Source of the DNA: Conidiobolus incongruus B7586 | Taxonomy: Eukaryota > Entomophthoromycota > Entomophthoromycetes > Entomophthorales > Conidiobolaceae | NCBI GenBank assembly: GCA_000697335.1 | Contig: JNEM01010164.1 | Location: 1-36,919, forward strand | DNA length: 36,919 nt | Direction of reading: 5' to 3' | Part shown: piece after piece, positions 12,085 to 21,950 of the stretch | Position numbering within the stretch: the first letter of the stretch is position 1 | How the letters are laid out: every line of letters starts with the position of its first letter | Translations under genes and position numbers: made by a program | Notes under the pieces: generated by a model | What the model was told of the DNA's origin: nothing | What the model saw: only the letters and a program-made list of their open reading frames with translations | The model's database searches: none

Positions 12085-13152
12085 TTGAACAAATGAAACT
12101 GATAGCTAATCAATTATTCAATTCAGTAGCCTTGTGTGGATCGATTTATAAGTGGGGTAACAACTTCAAAAGTCCAAACATGAAGTTTAGACCCTCGAAA
12201 TAGTGGTAGTGCACAGTTTTGTTTACGGTCACGAGATGAGCTTCGGCATTGATATCTTTTATAGATGTCATATGCTGACTAACTTTTTCGAAATTCTTCC
12301 ATTTTGTGAATCCCTCAGTATTGATGGACAGAATAGGTGTTTTGATAGGTTTTGGATCGATTGGGGTCATCCGAGGGTCCATTGCAACACCACACTTAAA
12401 GGGATGGTTATTCCTGGATAAATATTCAAGGATTGTAGCATCCCCGAAGCTATGACCCATTAGGATGGGGTTTTTGAGATCTAATTGATCCTCGAATAGT
12501 GCTATTGTGGAGCTGGGGATATAATCAGGACTAACAGGATTAAATAAAATAGTGTCCTTCTCAAAATCACCAGAATTCAACTGATTTAAGAATTTCCAAG
12601 CTATATTTCGTCCACGCGAATTTTGACTTGATCCCAGCGGTAATCCTTCTCAGTGCGATCTTTGTGAGTAACTACCAGAATGGTCGCGGTGCTCAATAGC
12701 ACACACGATCATACCGTAAGATGCCATGTCACCACAAAAGGAACTGTACATGCATCTGTTCCCAGCAACCCCGTGAGAGAATACCATCACTGGATATTTT
12801 TCTGAGAGATTGGGTGCAAGAAGTAATAAATCGGATCCATTACCTCTCAAAGCACCTATTTTGGGAAATCCGCTCAGCAAAAAAGCAGCAGCTGATCCGA
12901 TATATTTGTTGAAGCGGATATAATCCGAGAAACCTAACCACTGATAATACTCGATAAATTATTACCCAAGTACTAAGCTACCTTTCATATACTTCTGAGT
13001 AGGATGGGGGGGGGAAAAGTTAGCAAAGTCATCATTTTCTTTATAGTTGGAAAAAACAATTTCAAAATATTAGATTTAGAAGTTTTAAACTCAACATCGA
13101 TACATCCCACCTCGTAGGGTCCGTTATACTTAGGCAAAGTGGAAAAGATCAT
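12085..13152 (-). pseudogene. Broken second copy of the PAF-acetylhydrolase-like gene
   Basis: This is a paralogue of the gene at 7505-8736 in the same orientation. Exon 1 begins MIFSTLPKYNGPYEVGCIDV (ATG at 13152), and the intron sits at the same place (12981-12934, 48 nt, GTAGCT...GGTTAG). The coding frame is lost. A run of eight C at 13011-13018 lies in the codons matching NFFPYPSY. A segment matching about 16 codons after EHRDHSGSYS is missing, with frame changes near 12600-12665. The motif GHSFGG reads GHSFGD, and the catalytic-His region LHLNQSDI is replaced by VHYHYFEG before an early stop. The 3' homology reaches about 12085. The upstream TATA region is still recognisable, so transcription could persist. 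Confidence 0.88.
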
Positions 13153-13195
13153 TAGATTATTTTAAATTTATTTGGGTCATGGTAGATATCTTAGG

Positions 13196-13205
13196 TATAT
13201 ATATA
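13196..13205 (-). promoter_or_regulatory. TATA-like box of the acetylhydrolase pseudogene
   Basis: A TATATATATA run lies about 45 nt upstream of the former ATG, in a context (TGAGAAAG before it) shared with the intact paralogue. Confidence 0.45.
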
Positions 13206-13206
13206 C

Positions 13207-13937
13207 TTTCTCATTTGTCAATAATCAATTTCCATTCATCCAATTTTATAACTTAATTAAATTTTCGGGAAGTCGATCAAATATGAGCGGAATTGTGGGT
13301 AAAAAATTTCAATTTCCTTTTTGATTGATTATCGGGGTCCAAATCGTCGGTCTTTTTAATAGTCAAATATATGGGTATGAATTTTAGACTGATAAGAATT
13401 TTGTATGGTAAAAAGAATCTGGATTTATTCCTTATTTTTTTAAATTTGAAATTTTATTTACATTTGGTAAAAAATGACAGATTATAAATAATTGACACGA
13501 AATTAAAATTTTGGATAATAAATGGACAATCTTGAAATAATATATATTCATGTAAATCTATATTCTTTCAATTCAATTCTTAACTAAATATTACATTTTC
13601 AGAAAAATTATTGATATTGAAGTAAAAATATAGAAAATACTAATTCATAAATATTATAATACTTAAAATATTGATATTTCATTAGATATATTAATTGGTT
13701 AAAATGAAAATGTTTAAAGTATAACAATCTTATTAAATAAAATTATGTTAAGAAAATATGATTTTGAATACGACCAATTATATAATAGTTAAAAATAATA
13801 AAAAAAATTATCATTAGTACATCACATTTTATAAATAAGTGAGAATAATAGAATTCAATTTTCAATTAAAATACGAAATTTACAAAATTAAACTAAATTT
13901 TTACATCAAATCTATCAAATTATATTAAATTCGCCAG
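13207..13937. other. AT-rich spacer
   Basis: No gene is seen between the acetylhydrolase pseudogene and the 3' end of EXOSC8. The composition is AT-rich without a recognisable repeat. Confidence 0.6.
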
Positions 13938-15065
13938 CTATTTAAACCCCTTATCATTATCCGAAATCATTGACAAAATAAGATCCCTTCTCTGTAACGC
14001 TAACTGCAACGATTGTTCTAATTTATCATGATTTAAAGTATGGACTCCAACGTACTGAATATTTCGAATATTGCCAGAATTGTCTACCAATATGGTAAAG
14101 GTTTCGGGAATGCTTGATTCTTCTTGGTGGGTGAGATCACTGAGAATAATGTCGCTAAGTCATAATGTTAGTGTATTAATTGTAAAAGTTTGATATATAT
14201 TTACTCATTCCATATGCCGAAAGTGAGGGGGTAGATTAATGTTTTAATATTTAAGGGACTGAGTTCTGTAGGGTTCACTTTGACCATGCCTTCCTCTTCG
14301 TAGAATTTGGCTCGGGGTAACTTGACTAAATCATTGAATTAATATACATTCACAGAATAACCATGCGGTGAAAACATACCACTTGAAAGAGCTGCGCTAA
14401 GGGCAATGATAGAAGCATCCAAAACACTACCACCATCTGCAATACATATGATATCAATGTAAAGACACCATACAGCTTTACCAGATTCGATGCAGAGATC
14501 TTTTAAATCTACCATATTACAACTAATTCAATTAAATAATATTAATATTTCGTTATTGAATGAAAATAGTGTAATAATTACGTTTTGATAATACGTTCCA
14601 AATGATCACTAATCAATTGAGCTTGATCATTAGGAGGTCCTGGTTTAATATGAGGAGAGCAAAGAGGTCCCATTTCCAAATTTGGCACTAATCACAATCA
14701 TTGATAAATCAAACATATTATAATAATTAATGAATTTTAAAAAATTATATTACCTATAAAACCATGGTCAGGAGTTTCAAATAGAGGAGGAGCCACTTCA
14801 GCTTTAACACCACATACTACAGTAGTGGATCCCAATTTAATCATACATGAACCATCTGCAGTTTTAATGGAATCTAATAGAATAATTAATACATATAATA
14901 CTCATTAATTTAATAATTAGATTTACTTGTGACGATATCAATAGGTCTTGATTCATTAAATTGTCTGCTATCAGGTCTCAGACCTTGCTGTAAAAATTTA
15001 TTTAAGAATTCTTTAGGATGAACTTTTTGGAATGTTAATGCTGCATTATAGAATGATTGACTCAT
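13938..15065 (-). CDS. EXOSC8: Exosome complex component RRP43 (EXOSC8), six exons
   Basis: The product is an RNase PH-like ring subunit of the RNA exosome, which processes and degrades RNA in nucleus and cytoplasm. It is catalytically inactive in eukaryotes and supports the ring. Minus-strand exons are 15065-14927, 14873-14754, 14687-14582, 14522-14380, 14325-14205 and 14154-13938. The introns (53, 66, 59, 54 and 50 nt) all begin GT and end AG. Every phase joins to give 281 aa, close to human EXOSC8 (276 aa). Diagnostic text includes QGLRPDSRQFNESRP, the stretch IKTADGSCMIKLGSTTVVCG, and GVKAEVAPPLFETPDHGF, which match EXOSC8 rather than EXOSC7. Further on come DLKDLCIESGKAVWCLYIDI and FTILVDNSGNI. 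The gene is divergent from the C9orf85-like gene at 15428. Confidence 0.92.
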
Positions 15066-15427
15066 ATTTATTTTTTTTGATCGAATTGAATTATATAAAT
15101 TATATGGGAAATGCTGAAATAAATATTGATGGATTTGATGTAAAAATTTGTGGGATAATGTTTGATAATATTTTAAATATAAAATATAAAAATTTTATAT
15201 CCATAATAAATTGAATATGAAATAATATTAATAATTTAATGATCATTAAAATCATAATATATTAATAGTATTTTATTTATCCAATAATAAAAGTTTGAAA
15301 TTTATAAAAATGAATTTAAGGATTAAAACCCATAATTTAATCCCTGATTCAACTTCTATATCAACCTAAAATTGATCCAACATTTTTGATTCACATCAAC
15401 ACTCTTAAACATAAAAATCATAATAAT
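15066..15427. promoter_or_regulatory. Divergent promoter region, EXOSC8 / C9orf85-like
   Basis: A 362-nt AT-rich interval separates the start codons of two oppositely transcribed genes and must hold both promoters. No convincing TATA box can be singled out because TATA-like words are frequent. The 60-aa plus frame near 15032-15214 is AT noise overlapping EXOSC8 exon 1. Confidence 0.5.
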
Positions 15428-16070
15428 ATGGGATTTTCAGGATCAACAAAGAGTGGAGGACAAAAAAAGAAGGGACAAAAACATAAGAATCAATATGCTT
15501 ACGTTCACCAGAAGCAAAGTTCCGTCACCGCTAAAATTAAGCAAATGCCAGTTCACGGTTTATGTTCTCGTTGTGTTGAGCAAATTTTGTGGCGCAAACA
15601 ATTCGGTAAGTATAAACCTTTGACTGTGCCTAAGAAATGGTAATTGGAATTATCATTAATAATTAAAAGGTATATTAATTCTTTGCTAGTGTGGGTTGTC
15701 AACAAAAAACTGTGAAAGAAGCTTATCACATTTTATGTAACCCTTGCGCCAAAGCTAAGAAAGTATGTGCAAAGTGTCAAGCTGCCGAAGAAATTGTCAC
15801 AGATCCTAGGTAGCTACATTTATCAATTGTTTTATTATTATATATTGAATATTGTATAGTGAATATAAGACAGATGACCAAAAGGCTGCTGAGCAACAAC
15901 AATTCGACAATTGGCTGAGATCTTTGCCGGAGCGTAAGAGACGTACCGTGTTGAGAAAGATGAACAAGGGAGAAGAAGTTGAACCTGGAGAAGTTGAATC
16001 CGACGATGATTTGGACTTCGGTTCCGATTTAGACGACGAAGATTTTGATTCTGAAGAAGATGAAGAATAA
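15428..16070 (+). CDS. C9orf85-like CxxC zinc-ribbon protein, three exons
   Basis: Exons 15428-15639, 15690-15809 and 15860-16070 join across two 50-nt GT-AG introns to give 180 aa. The N-terminus is basic (GGQKKKGQKHKNQYAYVHQK). Four CxxC pairs follow: CSRC (46-49), CVGC (71-74), CNPC (87-90) and CAKC (97-100), with the family signature KYKPLTVPKKC. This matches the conserved eukaryotic C9orf85/DUF2039 family, whose function is unknown to me. The pairs probably bind zinc. The C-terminal quarter is very acidic (ESDDDLDFGSDLDDEDFDSE). The ATG at 15386 would add 14 residues but is not needed for the family match, so 15428 is preferred. Confidence 0.88.
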
Positions 16071-16074
16071 TCAT

Positions 16075-16540
16075 CCATTTCATTCCTTAAAAGTATAATT
16101 CTTGGTTCATTTCATAGAAAATTATTACAATTAAATAGATTATGTTAATTAATTTGGTATTTTTATTATTCATGGCATTTTGTTCAATATAGATATTAAT
16201 TGTTTAATTATTGATATAAAATAATTTATTACTCTAAATAATTTTTAAATATATGATGAATAATGCATATGCCAGTAGTATTATTTATCTTTCTATATAT
16301 TTCTAATGAACATAGTATATATGTTTTTGTTATATTTTATTACAATGTTTAACCATTATATATTCTTTCATAACTATATTTTTTACATTGATTTAAATTA
16401 TTTTAATGTTGAAACATCCATTATGATTTTATATTTTGAATAGAAAGTGTTAAATTATGAATTAACATTGTGACTACTATAATATTACCAAAAATTCAAT
16501 TAATCAATCAACCTTATAAAATTATTCAATAAATTAATTA
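16075..16540. other. AT-rich spacer downstream of the C9orf85-like gene
   Basis: This should contain the 3' UTR and polyadenylation site of the upstream gene. No distinct feature can be assigned. Confidence 0.5.
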
Positions 16541-16745
16541 TTAAACATTTTTGTCAAGAATTTTAAATTTAATGAATTCAGGAACAGTCTCAGTCGATAA
16601 AGCGCGACCAAGAGACGTAAGTTCCCATATTACAAAAATTGTGCCAGCAAAATCTTTTGATAACGATTCTGTACAGTAAAGGAAACTGTATGGTATACTT
16701 TTCCTAATTGAACCAAAGCCCAATTAGAAAAAACCACTGACCCTT
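16541..16745 (-). pseudogene. Orphan C-terminal coding fragment, unidentified
   Basis: A GC-richer patch reads on the minus strand first as GSVVFSNWALVQLGKVYHTV followed by SFTVQNRYQK. In the next frame it reads SKDFAGTIFVIWELTSLGRA followed by LSTETVPEFIKFKILDKNV and a stop. The two halves look like one C-terminal protein segment separated by a frameshift near 16640-16670. I do not recognise the family. It may be the relic of a gene destroyed between C9orf85 and CWF19L2. Confidence 0.35.
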
Positions 16746-16947
16746 TTTTAATCAAATATGGTATAATTTCTCATTATTTAAATTTTGTATTTTAGTGTAA
16801 GAATAAATTATGGGATTTTATTCTAGATAAATGAAAAGACATCAATATCAAACCATTTAATTTAAATTTATAAACATTCACTTCTTAAACCGAATTAATT
16901 AGAATAGAATACTATTAAAAATATAAATTCATAATTTAAACCCAATA

Positions 16948-18919
16948 ATGAGTTCACATTCCAAAAAATACGAATTAGTTGAATTACCGCCTGAATTGGA
17001 AGATTTATTAGAACGCAAAGCGAAAAAAAGCAAATCTGACAAAGATAAAAGTTCAAAACATAGAGCCAAAGAAAATGATAAAGATAGACATAGGAGTTCG
17101 GATCATAAGAGTAAAAAAGAGAAAAAGTATAGGAATGAAGATTATGAAAGAGATGGTTCTCATAAACATAAAAAATCTAAGAGGGATAAGGAGGATAGAG
17201 AAGATATAGATGACAAAAATGATAAATTACCAATTGTTGAAAAACTAGATACAGAAAGTAAAATTATATATTATATATTTACTGATAATATTATATACTA
17301 ACAGTTTTCAATAGTATCGAAGCCTCCAGTTAAAAGAGATAGTTGGATGACAGAAGAGCCTACAGGTTTTTTAGCTATTGGTGAAAGTTCAAAACGTGTT
17401 AAAGAATCTAAACCCATCATACCTGACACAGGGTTTATCATTTCGGACAGGGAAGCAAATCCTTATCTCAACGGCACCAAAAAGTGGGAAGACGATTTCC
17501 CCAACAACACTACTTTTACAGGCCCTTCAAACATCCGACAATATGAGGAGGAAATTCAACCCGAAGAAAAACCTACCCAAGTTATCGATAAAGCAGCACT
17601 CACCGACCAATTAAATCGTTTGAACAGCAAAATTTTAAAGGCGAAATTGAGGAAGAATAAGGATGAGGTAGATAGGCTACAAAAAGAGTACGATGAGTTA
17701 CAAGCCCAAATTAATGAAACTTTATTATCTCAAGTAATCAATTTTTATTTTGCAATTATGAAATTTTATTAATTTTGAATTTTAGTTGAATGAAAATGCT
17801 AATAAGGTGGTAATTTTGCCTGAATTCGATATGAGGGGAAGACATGTGGATGTAGGTAGTGATCAAAAGCAATATTCTTCCAAAGCGTCAAAGGTAAATG
17901 TTAAAATTTTACCTAATGATTTTTAATTTCTTATCTGTTTTTAAATAGTCAACTGAGCCTAGTACCTCGTCTTCCATCGACTTTTTTAAACTGGCCAAAA
18001 TGGAAAGACAATCTGCTGATATGGATTATGATAGACAGTTTGCTAGTCAAATTGCTCGAGATGCAGGATTTAAGGTATTATAAATATAATAAATGACACC
18101 AATTCGCTAATATTATTATTTTAGAATGATACAGACTATATGGATGATACAGCTGGCCATTTATCTAAACAAGCATCTCGCTCTGCTATCTCTAAACGTC
18201 ATTCAGCTATCAACGATTATAAGCGAAGTGAGAAGGCACTTGAGCGTTGCTTCTACTGCTTCAAAGATCAAAATACTGTGCCTATCACACCTGTAGTAAG
18301 TCTTGGTCATCGTGTATATCTTGGATTACCAAATGTCAAGGAGCTAGTCCCCGGCCACTGTCAAATTGTTCCCATCGAACATACTATGACTACACTAGAT
18401 TGCGACGATGATACTTGGACAGAGATTCGAAACTTCATGAAATGTCTAATTAGATGCTTTGATTCCAAGAACTGCGGTGTCATCTTCATGGAAACAGTGA
18501 TTGATCTGAAATCGTACTATCACACAGTGATCGAATGTATTCCCCTTCCTTACAACCAATACGATGATGCTCCCGCATACTTTAAGGAAGCTTTATTGGA
18601 ATCAGACTCGCACTGGTCTCAACATGCAAAGGTCATCGACACATCCAAGCGCGGATTCAGACGCTCCCTCACAAGCAATTTACCCTACTTCCACGTGTGG
18701 TATCATCTCGACGAAGGCGTTGGTCACGTTATCGAAGAGAGGGAGAGATTTCCTCAATGGTTTGGCAAGGAAGTGGTAGCAGGTATGTTAGATTTAGATC
18801 CTTCCAGGTGGAGAAGACCTGATCGCTATAATTCCACAGAAAATAACTCGAGAGTTGATACTTGGAAGTCTAAGTTTAATTGGAAGGATTTTGATTGGAC
18901 TGGTGTCTTAGATGAATAG
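16948..18919 (+). CDS. CWF19L2: CWF19-like protein 2, spliceosome/lariat-turnover factor, five exons
   Basis: The protein belongs to the CwfJ/Cwf19 family linked to the spliceosome and intron-lariat debranching. Exons 16948-17257, 17315-17733, 17786-17893, 17949-18074 and 18125-18919 join across introns of 57, 52, 55 and 50 nt to give 585 aa. The N-terminus is a lysine/serine-rich charged region (to about 100). KRDSWMTEEPTGFL (about 109-122) is the conserved family motif. A predicted coiled-coil segment (LNRLNSKILKAKLRKNKDEV) follows. The HIT-related CwfJ C-terminal-1 domain has CFYC (363-366) and PGHCQIVPIEH (397-407). The CwfJ C-terminal-2 domain has PYFHVWYHLDEGVGHVIEE and WFGKEVVAGMLDLDP. 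In intron 1 a perfect TACTAAC is followed at once by CAG, but only the next AG (17314) keeps the frame. Confidence 0.92.
17258..17314 (+). promoter_or_regulatory. CWF19L2: CWF19L2 intron 1 with TACTAAC branch site and skipped AG
   Basis: The intron ends TACTAACAGTTTTCAATAG. The AG in AACAG lies 3-4 nt from the branch adenosine and would lead into a stop codon shortly after. Using the distal AG gives ISKPPVKRDSWMTE in frame. Confidence 0.75.
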
Positions 18920-19237
18920 CAATATTTTAATTTATTTATATTAGTATATCTTTATTATGTATTATATTATACACATCATATATAAACTATGCATTAGTTA
19001 AAGTTTGCATATAATAATTTGAAAATAAAATAATCTATTAATTGATTTTAGTCATAACATTCGGATATTATTCTAATTTTTAATTCAGTAATTAATTATC
19101 AAAATTATTCATTTAAATATTAATTTTTTTAAAAAATATTTATCATGATAATATACTAAAATGAAATTTTGAATTAGATTATAATACAAATTATCTAAAA
19201 CTAGTTGAAATCCATTTAAAAATTTAATTAAATGGAA
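18920..19237. other. AT-rich convergent spacer
   Basis: This lies between the stops of CWF19L2 (plus) and MAT2B-like copy A (minus). Nothing else is seen. Confidence 0.6.
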
Positions 19238-20145
19238 TTAATATTTATGAACATTGATTTTCAAATGTTTTGTAAACCATTCTACGAGATCAATATCGCA
19301 AGGATCAATTCCCAAAGCCAAAGTTCTGTCAACATTCAAAACACAATCTTCAGGCTCATCAATTACAGCATCCTTAGGCCATTCAAGCTCTGGTTGAAGG
19401 TGACCAATTGAGACACCAAGGATTCTTCCAAACATCTCGCAGATTTCGTATTCAGTAAAAACCTTAGTGTTTGAAATATGGATAATATTGGGAAAGTTTG
19501 ATGTATTATTTGTAAGCTTTTCGGCAATTTGAAACAAACTTCGGGAAATGCCTTTTACATGAGTGGGAGTTCGAGTAGAGTGGTGATGGATAGTTATAGG
19601 TTAATCCTATTTCTTTACAATGCTAACCATACTATTGACAGCCGACTCTCCGGGATATTCGACATTACCAAGAGGACTGGGACACGAATCGAGACACCTT
19701 TGGGAAAAACTCTATGGATAGCTTGTCCACCTTGAAGTTTGAACAATCCATAATAATTCTAAGGGTTTGGAAGAGCATCGATATCATATGGAGCACCGGT
19801 ACCATCAAAGATATAGTTTGTACAGGTATAAATTAACTCTGAACTGTGTTTCTTGCACTGGGTAACTAAAAATTCAGGTACTTCAACATTCATGTTATGA
19901 GTGAAATCCTTTTGATTCTCAGCGAAGTCGGGATGACGTAGAGCAGCGCAATGGATAAAGACGTTTGGCCGATGCTTATTGAATAATCCTTCGACTTGAG
20001 ATTTGTTGGTAATATCGGTTTTTACTCAATCTCCACTTGCTCTGATTGAGCTATACCAATGGTTTCCCAGCCATTTTTTGAAAGTTTAGTAAACTTCTCT
20101 ACCTAAAAGACCAGGTGCTCCACTAATTGCTACTTTTTTAACCAT
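19238..20145 (-). pseudogene. MAT2B-like copy A, broken
   Basis: This is a paralogue of the intact genes at 25934-26845 and 31560-32471. The start reads MVKKVAISGAPGLLGREVY followed by a stop codon, and the glycine-rich loop has Pro for Ser (GAPGLLG). Further stops and frame changes occur through the middle. The last 99 codons remain open (NNTSNFPNIIHISNTKVFTE onward). A 253-nt piece (19290-19542) is the same as copy D 31612-31864 apart from one base, while the sequence beside it is much less similar. Other short patches are closer to copies B or C, so the pseudogene looks mosaic. Confidence 0.88.
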
Positions 20146-20706
20146 GATAGTATAAAATAATCAAATTGACTAATCCTTTAATCTGTATATGGTTTGATTA
20201 AACATTTGTACAATCAAATTCAGCATTGATTTCAATTATGTGAAAAATTCAAATGTTGAAATCCACTAATATTTTATTCAAAATAATGATTTATTTAGTA
20301 TTACACATCACTAGTATGTCAACAATGCCTCAAATGATTTTTATATTTTATTTTCAGCATTTTTGTACTAATAAACTAATCCTTTAAGGTGATATGATGC
20401 ACATTAAATTCATTTTATATCCATTATCAGTAGTGGTTTTTAATATAATTTTTATAAATTTTTACTGGAAAAATTGTAATTTTTTACAGTTACAATGGTT
20501 CAAAATTTGGTTTTTACTCATATAATTTACCAACCAGCTCACTAATTGTTTTGTTTTAATATATCTACATAATTTATACATGACTCCTACAGGTTTATTT
20601 GAACTAAACATAATTCTCAAAATTATTAAAACTAATAATTTTTTATAAAATACTGTTGCATTTATGCTTTAAAATATAATTGAATCTATTACCTTAAATT
20701 TGAATT
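20146..20706. promoter_or_regulatory. Upstream region of MAT2B-like copy A
   Basis: The first 150-200 nt upstream of the former start align with the same region of copies B, C and D. They include ATGTGAAAAATTCAA at 20238-20252 (TTTTTCACAT when read in the gene's direction) and a TATA-like CATATACA. Beyond about 20350 the sequence is plain AT-rich spacer up to the mariner copy. Confidence 0.5.
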
Positions 20707-21950
20707 AATGGGAAATTTTTTAATTTCTGATTTTTCAAATATATTATTAGTTTGAAATAAATAAATATATACAAACTTAATAGGAAATTATTTTTTTTAA
20801 TATATATAATAATTTTTTTGATTAAATAATTAACTTTTTGAAATTGGTTATTTAATTTAATCATATTTAAATTAAATAATAATCATCAAAAGTTTTTTAT
20901 TTTAGTATTAATAAAACTTAACTATAAGCCTTTTAAAATTATTTAAAATTTACAAGTAGTTTTTAATAATGAAACATTATTTAAATTAACAATTTATTAC
21001 TAGGTAAATTACTATAAAGTTAAAAAAACTATTTAAAAATTATTAAAATTTAAAAGATTAACTTTAATTATTATTTTTTTGATTATTAATAAAATGAAAA
21101 AATATATTGAAAAACACCTTTTTATTTCAACTAAAGAATTACCTAAGCACTTTAATATTAGTTTTATAAGTATTTTATAAATATTAAAGTTTAAACTCAA
21201 ATTAATAAATAAAAATATAAAATAAATACCTTATAATTTAATTAAAGCTTAAAAAAAGTTAAAGTAGTTATTACTAAATAAAACTTATTAAAATATTATT
21301 AGAAGCTTAAACTTTTATAGTAAATAATTATAATTGATGAATCTTAAATTTTAATATATAATCTTTTATTAAAATACAAATCAAGATGTTAAATTAAGTT
21401 AAATCAATCTTTTTTATAAATCACTTTAAATAAACATTTTGTTAATAAATAAATATTAATTATTATAATAAATTATAATGGTATATACAACTATTATTTA
21501 ATTTTTGAAGGAAAATCAATTAATATTAAACTTTATATTGTTTTTTTAAATAAAAGTATTTTTAATTAGTGTTCTCAATATAATTTGAGAAAACTTATTA
21601 TTTTACATAATGATTTTAAAATACATAAATTTAAAGTTATAAAAAACTTTCTAATTAAAAATAACTAGAAAAAACTACCATATCTAGTATATTCTTTAGA
21701 TTATAATTACTTTAAGCAATAAAAAACTAACTTATAAGAAAATTTCTACAGGAAATTTTAATTGGTTTATAAAACATCAAATTTCAGACTTTAATAAAAA
21801 GTACTGTTTTTTAAGTGTTAGAAGTTTGCTAAAAGTATAGCAAAAAGTTATTAATAATAAAAGAAATAATTAAATTTATATTATATATTTATTTTTATAT
21901 ATTATATATTAAAATGTTTTTTTATTTTTAATCACAAAAAATTCCCATTA
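20707..21950 (+). mobile_element. Mariner-like DNA transposon copy 1, heavily decayed
   Basis: The copy is about 1.24 kb long. Its ends form inverted repeats: left AATGGGAAATTTTTTAAT, right AAAAATTCCCATTA. This is a normal length for a mariner/Tc1 element. The interior aligns with the better preserved copy at 36416 onward. It still shows the transposase helix-turn-helix region, for example codons for YIEKHLFIST and HFNIS around 21100-21165, and a C-terminal stretch near 21770-21860. Differences from the right-hand copy are mostly C-to-T and G-to-A. The reading frame has many stops, so it is inactive. Confidence 0.75.

Noticed and set aside
15386-15427. Longer N-terminus for the C9orf85-like protein from the ATG at 15386.
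   Set aside because: The extra 14 residues (MIHINTLKHKNHNN) look like translated UTR and are not part of the family pattern.
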